DNA of 50,210 nt from Marine Group I thaumarchaeote (GTDB lineage: Archaea; Thermoproteota; Nitrososphaeria; Nitrososphaerales; Nitrosopumilaceae): NCBI GenBank assembly GCA_013390375.1, contig JACATA010000001.1, positions 1-50,210 of the forward strand, written 5' to 3'. Positions 16,030-23,746 of the stretch are shown piece after piece. Below the pieces are notes generated by a model. The model was given only the letters and a program-made list of their open reading frames with translations, was not told the DNA's origin and did no database searches. Numbering within the stretch: position 1 is the stretch's first letter; every line of letters begins with the position of its first letter. A program made the position numbers and the translations under genes.

Positions 16030-16494
16030 TTACGAGTTTCTCTTCACTTCGATATCTATAGTGGAAACATTTCTCATTCTTCCATCTTGAGACTCTAATG
16101 ATTCAGAGCCAAGCTTGATGTTTCCTATACTATATCCTGCATTTTCTGTCTTACGTGATATGATTTGTGACACGTCTACAGCACGACCAATACTCATTCC
16201 TCGTGCTTTAATAGTTACACATGGAATGTTGGACAACTGGATTAGTGTGGATGTGACATAAGCCATCAATGGTTTCTTACCAATGTATATGATATCTCTT
16301 GGCCCAGATGTCTCAGTTTTCTTTGTTGCTTCAGTTGGTTCGGTCGTTACAGTTGTTTTAGTTGGTTCGGTCGTTACAGTTGCTTCAGTTGGTTCGGTCG
16401 TTACAGTTGCTTCAGTTGGTTCGGTCGTTACTGTTGCATTATTTGCTTCGGTCGTTACTGTCGCATTGTTTGTTTCAGTTGCGTCGTTTGACAT
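16030..16494 (-). CDS. Alba family DNA/RNA-binding protein with repetitive Thr/Glu N-terminal tail
   Basis: This 154-residue protein has two parts. Residues 65-150 form an Alba domain: IYIGKKPLMAYVTST, a second segment IKARGMSIGRAVDVSQIISRK with the basic surface and helix, and the closing strand STIDIEVKRNS. Alba proteins bind nucleic acids as dimers and coat archaeal chromatin or RNA. Residues 12-56 are five 9-residue units close to TVTTEPTEA, acidic, threonine-rich and surely disordered. The canonical Alba length is about 90-100, so the tail is an addition. A TTTAAATTAT box at 16514-16523 fits a leaderless ATG at 16494. Confidence 0.88.
   Translation of the reverse strand: MSNDATETNNATVTTEANNATVTTEPTEATVTTEPTEATVTTEPTKTTVTTEPTEATKKTETSGPRDIIYIGKKPLMAYVTSTLIQLSNIPCVTIKARGMSIGRAVDVSQIISRKTENAGYSIGNIKLGSESLESQDGRMRNVSTIDIEVKRNS
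16327..16461 (-). repeat. In-frame 27-bp tandem repeat coding for the Alba tail
   Basis: Five successive 27-bp units, each coding for nine residues, are visible; four read TVTTEPTEA or a close variant and the first reads TVTTEANNA. The nucleotide units are nearly identical as well, which points to recent expansion by slippage or unequal exchange. Confidence 0.85.
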
Positions 16495-16513
16495 GTTGCC
16501 ATTATAATTTAGT

Positions 16514-16523
16514 ATAATTTAAA
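16514..16523 (-). promoter_or_regulatory. TATA box of the Alba gene
   Basis: Read on the minus strand, TTTAAATTAT is centred about 25 bases before the ATG at 16494. Confidence 0.5.
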
Positions 16524-16595
16524 CCTAAAATTGCTAATCTGGCAAAATAACTATTAATTGTAATTTTTACATACTTTGCAATTGGATCTATATTA

Positions 16596-17147
16596 ATGAA
16601 CAAATCTGTGAGAATTCATCAAATTTTAGATTCTGGCTCAAATAAAGATAAAATCAGTGTTTTAGAATCTTTAAGTCAATCTAACGATCACGAAACCATC
16701 AATAAAATAATATCAAAACTTGATGACTCGGAAATTCAAGTAAGGGGGGAAGCGTTTAGCTCTCTTTTCCTTAACAAAAATGACATCTCCGAATTTTTGA
16801 TTGATGCCCTAAGTTCAGAAAGTAAGAACGTTAAGGGGTTTTCAGCTCTTGTTTTGGCTAACAGAGGTGATTCAAATGCAATATCTGCTATTGAATTATT
16901 AACAAAGGACTCCAGTGGCATGGTTAGATCCTGTGCTCTAGGTGCATTAGGACATCTTCGTTCAACCCTATCAACCACAATAATAAGAAAATGTTTTCAA
17001 GACAAAGTTTTAGAAGTTAGAAAGAGTGCTGTTCAGGCATTTTTGAAAATAGGAGGCGATATTTTACCTAGAGAAGTTGACGAATTAACTAAGGATGCCG
17101 ACGACGAATTAAAATTCTTGATTACGAAAGTTTCAAAAAACATGTAA
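16596..17147 (+). CDS. HEAT-repeat protein
   Basis: This 183-residue, all-helical protein has about five tandem helix pairs spaced roughly 31 residues apart. The HEAT pattern (D..VR..A...L) is visible as DSEIQVRGEAFSSL, SKNVKGFSALVLA, SSGMVRSCALGALG and DKVLEVRKSAVQAFLKI. It is most likely a protein-protein scaffold in the cytoplasm; no catalytic residues are seen. Phycobilisome-lyase-type HEAT proteins share this pattern, but no such pathway is evident. It stands alone, divergent from Alba, and ends next to tRNA-Ala. Confidence 0.8.
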   Translation: MNKSVRIHQILDSGSNKDKISVLESLSQSNDHETINKIISKLDDSEIQVRGEAFSSLFLNKNDISEFLIDALSSESKNVKGFSALVLANRGDSNAISAIELLTKDSSGMVRSCALGALGHLRSTLSTTIIRKCFQDKVLEVRKSAVQAFLKIGGDILPREVDELTKDADDELKFLITKVSKNM

Positions 17148-17221
17148 TGGACCGGGAGGGATTTGAACCCTCGATCTCACCCATGCCAAGGGCGTATCCT
17201 ACCAGTCTAGACGACCGGCCC
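17148..17221 (-). tRNA. tRNA-Ala (anticodon GGC)
   Basis: Cloverleaf on the minus strand: acceptor GGGCCGG/CCGGTCC with the G3-U70 pair that defines alanine tRNAs, anticodon stem CGCCC/GGGTG with loop TTGGCAT, T loop TTCAAAT, discriminator A. No intron; CCA not encoded. It begins one base from the stop of the convergent HEAT gene. Confidence 0.95.
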
Positions 17222-17274
17222 AATGAAAAATCAGAATATGTTTAGCCCTTTTAGGATTTCTAATTGATTTCTAA

Positions 17275-18399
17275 CTATGCGTTAACTAAGGATTCTGTAC
17301 CAAACCGTTTCATCGTTGCCTCGATAATTGGAATTTCTTCTTTAACCTTTTCTTCAACAGAAGAAACTGCATTCTTTCTTTTCTTCGTATTGTCCTCCAC
17401 CATCTCATTAATTTGTGATGGGTTCACCAGTTTTATTCTCTTGATAGTAGCAATTTGCTCATCAACTGTTCTGGGCTCAGACAAATCCATTATCAACGTC
17501 CCTTTCTTTTTCTTGTTCATAATTTTCTCAATTTTCTTAAAAGTAATTAGGAAAGCATCTGCAGTGGTTGCAACAAAGATAATGTCAAATTTATCAAAAC
17601 CTGACATAACATCTTTAAATTCTATCGGTTTTCCACCTAACATTTTAGAAAAACCAGTAGCTCGTTCAATTGTCTTGCTGGTAACGTCAAACGCATAATT
17701 ATTTTTATTAAGAGATTTAGCAACCAAGCCAGCTGTTTCTCCTGTACCTATAAGCAGAACATGCTTTGATCCAATGTCACCCATGCTTTCTTCAGCAATT
17801 TTGGCAGCCGTATCTCCAATTGTTATTACTTCTTTACCAATTCCAGTAGAATCTCTAATACTTGTTGCAACACGTAAAGTGGTATTAAACAATTTATCCA
17901 ATATTTTACCAAACGTTTTAGATTCTTTTGCAATTGAGATTGATTTTTTCAACTCTTCAACGATTTCATCTTTTCCAACAACTAGTGATTCTAAACCGCA
18001 CGCTAATCTTAAGACATGCTCATAAACATCAGAATCTTTGTAAATCTCTAAAGTTTGATCCCAGTGATCAAGATCAAATTGATCCATTTCTGTAAGTGAT
18101 GACCAAGTTGATAGGATCTTACTTACATTAAGTTTTTTTCCTTGCATCTTTGCCGGAGATCCATCTGTTTCAAAGTTTCTTCTTGCATCAGGTACTTCCC
18201 CACTTTGCACACCACCAACAGTAAAAACTTCAATTCTGCTAGAAGTTTGAACTATTAGACATTCTGAAGCGCCAGCATTTTCCGTAAAAGATTTACATGC
18301 AGCAGCAACATCTTTGAATGAAAAATTTGCTAACTTATGGAGTGGGACATTTCTAAAAGTAATTCTTGCATTCATGATTTGAAAATTATTTTCACTCAA
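17275..18399 (-). CDS. Glutamyl-tRNA reductase-like protein lacking catalytic Cys and C-terminal dimerisation region
   Basis: This 374-residue protein is clearly of the HemA fold: an N-terminal catalytic-type domain (about 1-155), the signature-like block ACGLESLVVGKDEIV (about 133-147), and a NADP-binding domain with LLIGTGET (about 215-222). Three things are unusual. The catalytic TCNR motif reads TSSR (residues 52-55), so the thioester-forming Cys is Ser53. The GExQI motif reads GKDEI. The protein also ends after the spinal helix, without the roughly 50-80-residue dimerisation domain of complete enzymes. It may be a paralogue with another role, or a non-catalytic partner. It follows an unknown gene by 13 bases. 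Confidence 0.8.
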   Translation of the reverse strand: MSENNFQIMNARITFRNVPLHKLANFSFKDVAAACKSFTENAGASECLIVQTSSRIEVFTVGGVQSGEVPDARRNFETDGSPAKMQGKKLNVSKILSTWSSLTEMDQFDLDHWDQTLEIYKDSDVYEHVLRLACGLESLVVGKDEIVEELKKSISIAKESKTFGKILDKLFNTTLRVATSIRDSTGIGKEVITIGDTAAKIAEESMGDIGSKHVLLIGTGETAGLVAKSLNKNNYAFDVTSKTIERATGFSKMLGGKPIEFKDVMSGFDKFDIIFVATTADAFLITFKKIEKIMNKKKKGTLIMDLSEPRTVDEQIATIKRIKLVNPSQINEMVEDNTKKRKNAVSSVEEKVKEEIPIIEATMKRFGTESLVNA

Positions 18400-18412
18400 T
18401 TCATGTTACCTT

Positions 18413-19129
18413 TTATTCTCGAAGCGTGTCTCTACCGCCTTTTGCAGTTCTGAAAACGTTCATTCCCATGTGAAAGTTGTCATACAAATAATTTAATTTC
18501 GTTAGATCAAGTTTAGCCAGTTCAATTTCTTGTTGAGTGGCTTCAGGATCGTTCAAAAGCCTAGCCAGTTTCTGTTTAGCCTTTTCCATCAAATCTATTA
18601 TGCCGGATTCATAATTAGAAGTTCCGCCAAATTCAGGACTGAGTATATGTTCTGGGTTGTATTCTGGGGTTTGATCTTTTGGATCCTGCACTCTCCTGGC
18701 AATCTCTTCAATCTCATCCCCCGTAAGTATAGGTTTTACTGGACCACTGTCCATTAAGAAGAATTCTGGTTCTCCCATTTCTCTTCGAAATATACGATCT
18801 TGTTTGTATCTATCAGAAAATTGTCCTGCTTGTCTTATTTCTCCCGCTTCGGCCTTTATCGCTTCATATTCTACCTTCCAAGCCGCTTCTGATACAGCTC
18901 TTGCAGCTTTTACTTTTTCTATTGCCGCCTCGTATGCTACCTCTGCTTTTGCTGCCACTTCCGATGCTGTTACTGCATCTGAAATTGTTGTTGTTCTAAG
19001 TGTGCCATCAGCAGGTTTTGCTTCTGCCGCTTCTTCTTTTGCAGCTTCGTATTCTGCTTTTGCCACAGCTTCGTCTGCCTCAGCCTCTGAAAGTGTTGAT
19101 GGTTGTGTTTCTTCTTTGTCCTCAGACAT
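18413..19129 (-). CDS. Alanine/glutamate-rich coiled-coil protein of unknown function
   Basis: I do not recognise this 238-residue protein. Residues 12-105 are very rich in Ala, Glu and Lys and should form long helices or coiled coil. Residues 105-160 are mixed, with aromatic and charged residues (RIFRREMGEPEFFL). Residues 170-225 are again helical (a leucine/lysine-rich segment including KLDLTKLNYLYDNF). There is no signal peptide or membrane segment. It is transcribed with the HemA-like gene, 13 bases upstream of it, so a shared function is possible. A TTAAAATTTAA box at about 19150-19161 may be its promoter. Confidence 0.65.
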   Translation of the reverse strand: MSEDKEETQPSTLSEAEADEAVAKAEYEAAKEEAAEAKPADGTLRTTTISDAVTASEVAAKAEVAYEAAIEKVKAARAVSEAAWKVEYEAIKAEAGEIRQAGQFSDRYKQDRIFRREMGEPEFFLMDSGPVKPILTGDEIEEIARRVQDPKDQTPEYNPEHILSPEFGGTSNYESGIIDLMEKAKQKLARLLNDPEATQQEIELAKLDLTKLNYLYDNFHMGMNVFRTAKGGRDTLRE

Positions 19130-19255
19130 TAAAATTACCTAAGGTTGGTTAAATTTTAAGATTTAGCAGATTCAAATTATAAATTTCTATTTTTCTTGGT
19201 ATAATATAAAAAATAGAATTAGGTATGCTATTTTTGTGAAACTTATTAACCACTT

Positions 19256-20125
19256 ATGTCGGATCTAACGAATATGGCTATTGACAAAAAGGCTACTTTG
19301 ACATACGTTCAATTAATGAAAGAGGATTTAGCTGTTTTTAGGCTTGTTCCAGAAGATGGTATGATTCCAGATTACGACGCAGGTCAGTTCATTACTGTTG
19401 GCATGCCTATACCCAGCGAAGACAATAAGCTTATTCGAAGAGCATATTCAATGGCTTCACATCCTGAAAACAAAGAATACATAGAATTAGTAGTCAGGTG
19501 GGTTAGAAAGCCACTACCAGGTCGTGTAACAACTGCATTATTCAACGCAGGTGAGGGTGATGAAGTGTCTTGGATTCCACCAACTGGTGTTGCTCTAAAA
19601 ATTAGCGAAAAGTTAGCGGATGGCAGCAAAGATGAAAGAAGAATTGTTTGTGTGAGTGGTGGGACTGGAATTGCCCCATTCATGAGTTTTGCTAGACATC
19701 TTCATGCTATAGGTGATCATAGAGAGATTATCAATTTGCATGGTTCTAGCTATGTTGACGAATTGAGCTATAAGGACGAGTTAACTGCTATGGATCAAGA
19801 AAGTCTTGACAGAGGTCCTGACAAATGGAACTTCAAATACAGAGCCTCCGTCAGCAGACCTCAAGAATGGTTCAATAGGTCTTGGACTGGTCAAACAGGA
19901 AGGGTTGAACAATTTTTAAAACCAGCTAATGGCGCCAAATCACCTCTTGAAGAACTAGTTGGAGAAAAAATAACCCCACAAAATACAATTTTTTACGTTT
20001 GTGGCTGGCAGGGAACAGTTGACGGCGTTTTGAATTATGTACGTCCACTTGGATTTTTGTTAGAAAAAGAAAAAGAAAAAGCAAAAGATGGAAACTTTTC
20101 TGTAAAGTTTGAATCTTACGGCTAA
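19256..20125 (+). CDS. Ferredoxin-NADP reductase-like flavoprotein (FNR family)
   Basis: This 289-residue protein shows the FAD-binding domain (residues 1-125) with RRAYSMASHPE, the RxYS flavin-phosphate motif, followed by an NAD(P)-binding domain with VSGGTGIAPFMSF and the C-terminal YVCGWQGTVDGVL motif that contacts nicotinamide and flavin. It lacks any ferredoxin domain, so it probably exchanges electrons with a separate ferredoxin or flavodoxin, for example a ferredoxin like that at 30.7 kb. It stands alone between a divergent gene and tRNA-Pro. Direction in vivo cannot be read from sequence. Confidence 0.87.
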   Translation: MSDLTNMAIDKKATLTYVQLMKEDLAVFRLVPEDGMIPDYDAGQFITVGMPIPSEDNKLIRRAYSMASHPENKEYIELVVRWVRKPLPGRVTTALFNAGEGDEVSWIPPTGVALKISEKLADGSKDERRIVCVSGGTGIAPFMSFARHLHAIGDHREIINLHGSSYVDELSYKDELTAMDQESLDRGPDKWNFKYRASVSRPQEWFNRSWTGQTGRVEQFLKPANGAKSPLEELVGEKITPQNTIFYVCGWQGTVDGVLNYVRPLGFLLEKEKEKAKDGNFSVKFESYG

Positions 20126-20165
20126 ATAACTAAAAAAATAATACAGCTGAATTCAATCTACTTTT

Positions 20166-20239
20166 GGGAACGTAGGTTAGCTTGGTATACTGCCAGCCTC
20201 GGGCGCTGGAGATCATGGGTTCAACTCCCATCGTTCCCA
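20166..20239 (+). tRNA. tRNA-Pro (anticodon CGG)
   Basis: Cloverleaf: acceptor GGGAACG/CGTTCCC, anticodon stem CCAGC/GCTGG with loop CTCGGGC, T arm ATGGG/CCCAT with loop TTCAACT, discriminator A. The D stem is weak, with three pairs. CCA is not encoded. Confidence 0.93.
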
Positions 20240-20284
20240 TAGCAAATCAATCATTGAAATATGACTATTATTAATAATGCATAA

Positions 20285-20887
20285 TTGACAACCGCCATCT
20301 ATCTTGCACATTTGAATCCAATGACAAACGCTCACGTTGAGATTATTGAAGAACAAAAAAAAGAAAACAAAGTAGTTGTAATGCCTGTGCGTTTTTTAAA
20401 TGAGAAAAAAGAGATCAACAGCAAAAGTTTTCCATTTAATTTTGAAACTAGAAAAAAAATGATTGAATCAGTATTTGGTGATTCAGTGACAGTTTCATCA
20501 AACTATACATTCTTTGTTCCATTCAAAAAATATTTTCCTCCGCTCCTTTCACCAAAATCATGGTCCCTAAGAAAAAAAATCCTGCAAGAAATTGATGATG
20601 ATTATTTTACATATACTGGAGACAAGGCAGAAGGTCTTATGCTCAAATTGTATAGATTAAATCCAAGGGTGGGAAATAGAAAGTTAGTATCTGCAACGTC
20701 TGTAAAAAATGAAATGTATGTAGCAGCACAAGGTACTGAATCATCATGGGAAAAATATGTGCCATCAAGCGTTGCTAAAATAATCAACGAAAATTGGGAA
20801 ACAGTCAAAAAATTTGCTCCTGTAGAAGATATGACTGTTAGAATAGCTGGGATGAAATTTCCAAAAGAAGGTTACAATTCAAAATAG
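20285..20887 (+). CDS. Nucleotidyltransferase-fold protein (cytidylyltransferase/NMNAT-like)
   Basis: This 200-residue protein has the HxGH-superfamily opening strand and loop as AIYLAHLNPMTNAH (residues 4-17), with Ala in place of the usual Gly before His17, and the late SATSVKNEM block (about 139-147) matching the ISxTxxR motif. These bind the nucleotide triphosphate. The second substrate is unknown; the long middle region (FFVPFKKYFPP) is not that of NMNAT or of phosphopantetheine adenylyltransferase. The start is TTG at 20285. It precedes ilvE by 29 bases and may share its transcript. Confidence 0.75.
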   Translation: MTTAIYLAHLNPMTNAHVEIIEEQKKENKVVVMPVRFLNEKKEINSKSFPFNFETRKKMIESVFGDSVTVSSNYTFFVPFKKYFPPLLSPKSWSLRKKILQEIDDDYFTYTGDKAEGLMLKLYRLNPRVGNRKLVSATSVKNEMYVAAQGTESSWEKYVPSSVAKIINENWETVKKFAPVEDMTVRIAGMKFPKEGYNSK

Positions 20888-20916
20888 ATTAATTATAGGC
20901 TAATGTTCAAATTTTT

Positions 20917-21834
20917 GTGAAATTTCCTCTTTCAAAATACATTTGGTTTGATGGAAAACTCGTGCCCGTGAATATGGCAAAAGTTCCAGTCACAACACAC
21001 GCAATACATTATGGCACGTCAATCTTCGAAGGAATTAGAGCCTACTGGAACTCAAAAAACTTGCATGTTTTTAGATTAAAAGATCATATTAAACGATTTA
21101 GGAATTCAGGAAAGTTTTACAATATTAAATTAAATTTTTCTGATAAACAAATAGAAAATGCTGTAATAGATCTATGTAAGAAAAACAAAATCAAAAAATC
21201 ATGCTACATTAGACCGTTTTATTTTGTAGGCCAGTATGGGATTAATTTTCACGTAACCCAAAAAGCACCAACGCACACAGCTGTCTTTGCTTTTCCGTTT
21301 GGTGATTTATTCAATAAAAATGGTATTACTGCAACAATCTCAAAATGGAGAAAATTTAGTGACATGTCAACACCTACACAGGCAAAGATGGGTGGCAATT
21401 ATCTAAATTCTATTTTAGCAACGCAAGATGCAAAACAAAAAGGATTTGATGAAGCAATTCTATTAGATCAATCTGGAAATGTAAGCGAGGCACCCGGTGA
21501 AAACATATTTCTAGTAAAAAATAACGAATTAATCACTCCATCACTTAGTTCATCAGCATTAGATGGAATCACACGGAGATCAGTTATCACTTTAGCTAAT
21601 GATTTGAATTTAAAAATTAGGGAACGAAAAGTTAGTAAAAAAGAATTAAAGTTAGCTGATGAGATTTTTCTTTCTGGTACCGCTGCAGAAATTACTCCAA
21701 TAATTAAAATAGACAAAAAGAAGATATGCAGTGGAAAAGTTGGAAATATAACTAAATTATTCATGGATACTTATTCAGACATCGTAATGAATAAAAACGA
21801 AAATTATTCTCACTGGTTAACTACGGTGTATTAA
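20917..21834 (+). CDS. ilvE: Branched-chain amino acid aminotransferase (fold-type IV)
   Basis: This 305-residue PLP enzyme has the IlvE marks: WFDGKLVP at the N-terminus, HAIHYGTSIFEGIRAYW (about residues 28-44), the PLP-lysine region KMGGNYLNSILA (about 157-168), the cofactor-phosphate block GNVSEAPGENIF, and the LDGITRRSVI segment. It makes or degrades leucine, isoleucine and valine in the cytoplasm. The GTG start is in a good context. The stop abuts the TTG of the following oxidoreductase gene, so it heads or joins a tight operon. Confidence 0.92.
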   Translation: MKFPLSKYIWFDGKLVPVNMAKVPVTTHAIHYGTSIFEGIRAYWNSKNLHVFRLKDHIKRFRNSGKFYNIKLNFSDKQIENAVIDLCKKNKIKKSCYIRPFYFVGQYGINFHVTQKAPTHTAVFAFPFGDLFNKNGITATISKWRKFSDMSTPTQAKMGGNYLNSILATQDAKQKGFDEAILLDQSGNVSEAPGENIFLVKNNELITPSLSSSALDGITRRSVITLANDLNLKIRERKVSKKELKLADEIFLSGTAAEITPIIKIDKKKICSGKVGNITKLFMDTYSDIVMNKNENYSHWLTTVY

Positions 21835-22770
21835 TTGAAGGTTGTTCAGATAGGTGTTGGAGGATGGGGTAAAAATCATTCGAGAGTACTTTCAGAATTT
21901 GGTGTGCTTTCCGCAATATGTGATACAAACTCACAACGTGCAGAGAAGTTTGGGAAAAAATACTCTGTTAATTTTTATAATTCGTTTGAAAATTTGTTAG
22001 AAAAAGAGAAATTTGATGCTGCATTAGTTTGTACACCAACGTTTACACATTCAGATATTACTACAAGATTAATTGAAAACAAAAAACATGTTTTTGTAGA
22101 AAAACCAATGACGTATTTATCTGAGGATGGTCAAAATCTTGTTGATCTTGCAAAAAGAAATAATGTAATCCTCACCTGTGGATATATAGAAAGATTTAAC
22201 CCAGCTGTTGCTTCTGTCAAAGATTTTCTTAAATCAAAAAAATACGGCGATTTAATCAGACTTGAATTTTATCGTGAACACAGAATGCCACAACATATCA
22301 AGGATGTTGGGGTCATTTATGATACATCGGTTCATGATATTGATACAGCAATGTGGTTATTCGACGAGACACCAGAGGTTGTCTATGCGATTGCGGGCAA
22401 AATTAATCATGAACACGAAGATTTTGCTACCATAATGCTTGGCTTCAAAGATAACAAAACTGCAACAATTTCGTCTAATTGGATTACTCCAATACGTGTG
22501 AGAAATTTTAATGCCGTTTGTACCGAAGCAAGAATATTTTCTGATTTTATAACTCAAGAAATTCGAATTGAGACAGATAACGGCACAGAAAACCCAAAAA
22601 ATGTAAAAGCTGAACCGCTATCATTAGAAATAAAAAATTTCCTAGATTCAATAGAGGGTAAAAACGATCTTTTAGTAAAACCAGAACAGGCTGTAAATGT
22701 TACAAAAATTGCTGAAGCTGCACTTTTATCGAGCCAGAAGGGTACTCCAATTTATCTTGATCTAAGATGA
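21835..22770 (+). CDS. Gfo/Idh/MocA family oxidoreductase, possibly UDP-GlcNAc 3-dehydrogenase type
   Basis: This 311-residue protein has an N-terminal NAD(P)-binding fold (IGVGGWGKNHSRVL, residues 4-17), the CTPTFTH strand and the EKPMTYL motif (catalytic-type Lys, about residue 93), and a C-terminal alpha/beta substrate domain with YDTSVHDIDTAMWL, whose DxxxH/HDID residues line the active site. The family oxidises sugar hydroxyls. Its nearness to a WbpD-like acetyltransferase suggests a UDP-HexNAc 3-dehydrogenase in amino-sugar synthesis, by analogy to bacterial WbpB/GnnA. It starts at TTG directly after ilvE. Confidence 0.85.
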   Translation: MKVVQIGVGGWGKNHSRVLSEFGVLSAICDTNSQRAEKFGKKYSVNFYNSFENLLEKEKFDAALVCTPTFTHSDITTRLIENKKHVFVEKPMTYLSEDGQNLVDLAKRNNVILTCGYIERFNPAVASVKDFLKSKKYGDLIRLEFYREHRMPQHIKDVGVIYDTSVHDIDTAMWLFDETPEVVYAIAGKINHEHEDFATIMLGFKDNKTATISSNWITPIRVRNFNAVCTEARIFSDFITQEIRIETDNGTENPKNVKAEPLSLEIKNFLDSIEGKNDLLVKPEQAVNVTKIAEAALLSSQKGTPIYLDLR

Positions 22771-23036
22771 AAAGAAAGCTGTTAGAGATACTTGCATGTC
22801 CTATAGACAAATTTCATCCCCTAGAACTTTTTGAGAATAAATCAGATGATGAAAAAATAACTGAGGGAGCTTTGTACTGTCAACAATGCTCTAGATTTTT
22901 TCCAATAATAGATGAAATTCCTATAATGTTACCTGATGAATTAAGAGACAAAAAACAAGACATTGAATTTCTAAAGAGAAACATTAAGGAATTACCAGAG
23001 AAAATTGTAACGCAGGCATTGCCATGGCATTTGTGA
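22767..23036 (+). CDS. Trm112-like zinc-binding protein
   Basis: This 89-residue protein has a Trm112 pattern: LLEILACPIDK at the start and YCQQCSRFFPIIDEIPIMLP in the middle. Trm112 partners activate methyltransferases; many such small proteins also occur in sugar operons. The usual first CPxC pair reads CPID (Cys11, Asp14), so only three of four zinc-type cysteines (11, 38, 41) remain. It overlaps the upstream oxidoreductase gene by 4 bases and lies 6 bases before the acetyltransferase, so it belongs to the same transcript. Confidence 0.82.
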   Translation: MKRKLLEILACPIDKFHPLELFENKSDDEKITEGALYCQQCSRFFPIIDEIPIMLPDELRDKKQDIEFLKRNIKELPEKIVTQALPWHL

Positions 23037-23042
23037 GGTATT

Positions 23043-23519
23043 TTGGTTACTAACTATATTTCTGACAAAGCAAAGATTGGTGAAAATACCAAAATTTGGC
23101 ATTTTGTTTATGTAGGCGATGACGTTGAAATTGGAAACAATGTCAAAATTGGGTCCTTAGCACATATAGACTATGATGTAAAAATTGGAGATGACACACT
23201 CATTGAGGGATTAGTTTACATTCCACCACTTTCCAGGATTGGGAAAAACGTCTTCATTGGGCCAGGCGCTGCATTAACAAACGATCCCTATCCTCCTAGT
23301 GAAAAATTAGCTGGTGTAACAATTGAGGATAATGTTGTAATTGGCAGTAAAGCAGTCATTAAAGCTGGTGTAACTATTGGCAAAAATAGCGTAGTTGCAA
23401 TGGGCGCAGTAGTTACTAATGATGTTCCACCAGATACTGTAGTTGCAGGAGTACCTGCAAAACCAAAATATTCACGTGATGAATATGATAAAAAACAAAG
23501 TGAATGGAAGAGTATCTAA
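23043..23519 (+). CDS. Left-handed beta-helix N-acetyltransferase (WbpD/WlbB-like)
   Basis: This 158-residue protein is almost wholly hexapeptide repeats ([LIV]Gxxxx), e.g. IGENTK, IGNNVK, IGDDTL, IGKNVF, IGSKAV and IGKNSV, which build a trimeric left-handed beta helix binding acetyl-CoA. IWHFVYVG near the N-terminus and ALTNDPYPPSEK in the loop resemble enzymes that N-acetylate UDP-3-amino sugars. Together with the Gfo/Idh dehydrogenase upstream it suggests a UDP-2,3-diacetamido sugar route for glycans. The TTG start lies just after the Trm112-like gene. Confidence 0.87.
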   Translation: MVTNYISDKAKIGENTKIWHFVYVGDDVEIGNNVKIGSLAHIDYDVKIGDDTLIEGLVYIPPLSRIGKNVFIGPGAALTNDPYPPSEKLAGVTIEDNVVIGSKAVIKAGVTIGKNSVVAMGAVVTNDVPPDTVVAGVPAKPKYSRDEYDKKQSEWKSI

Positions 23520-23521
23520 AT

Positions 23522-23746
23522 CTAAGATTTTATTTCTGTTTTGAAGATCCAATTCTTAATTTTTGTGAGAATAAACACCCAAATGAATATCAAAAATAAT
23601 GCGAGAAACACTTTAACACCAGAGGTAATTATCGGTTCAACATCTGTAGCGAATGTAATGGGTCCAACAAATACTACCACTAACCCACCACCAATTATTA
23701 TCAAAACCCACATGACAAGGATAAAACTGTAAATTTTCATTTTCAT
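23522..23746 (-). CDS. Small two-helix membrane protein, unknown function
   Basis: This 74-residue protein has hydrophobic helices at about residues 6-32 and 43-64, with a short extracellular loop and a basic C-terminus. I recognise no family. Its first base coincides with the last base of the GlcNAc-1-phosphate transferase gene, so the two are translated together. It is probably the last gene of the GINS-MCM-Hel308 operon. It ends 2 bases from the convergent acetyltransferase. Confidence 0.6.
   Translation of the reverse strand: MKMKIYSFILVMWVLIIIGGGLVVVFVGPITFATDVEPIITSGVKVFLALFLIFIWVFILTKIKNWIFKTEIKS

Noticed and set aside
16327-16461. Possible CRISPR-like direct repeats
   Set aside because: The 27-bp units are contiguous, in frame and code for a protein tail; there are no unique spacers.
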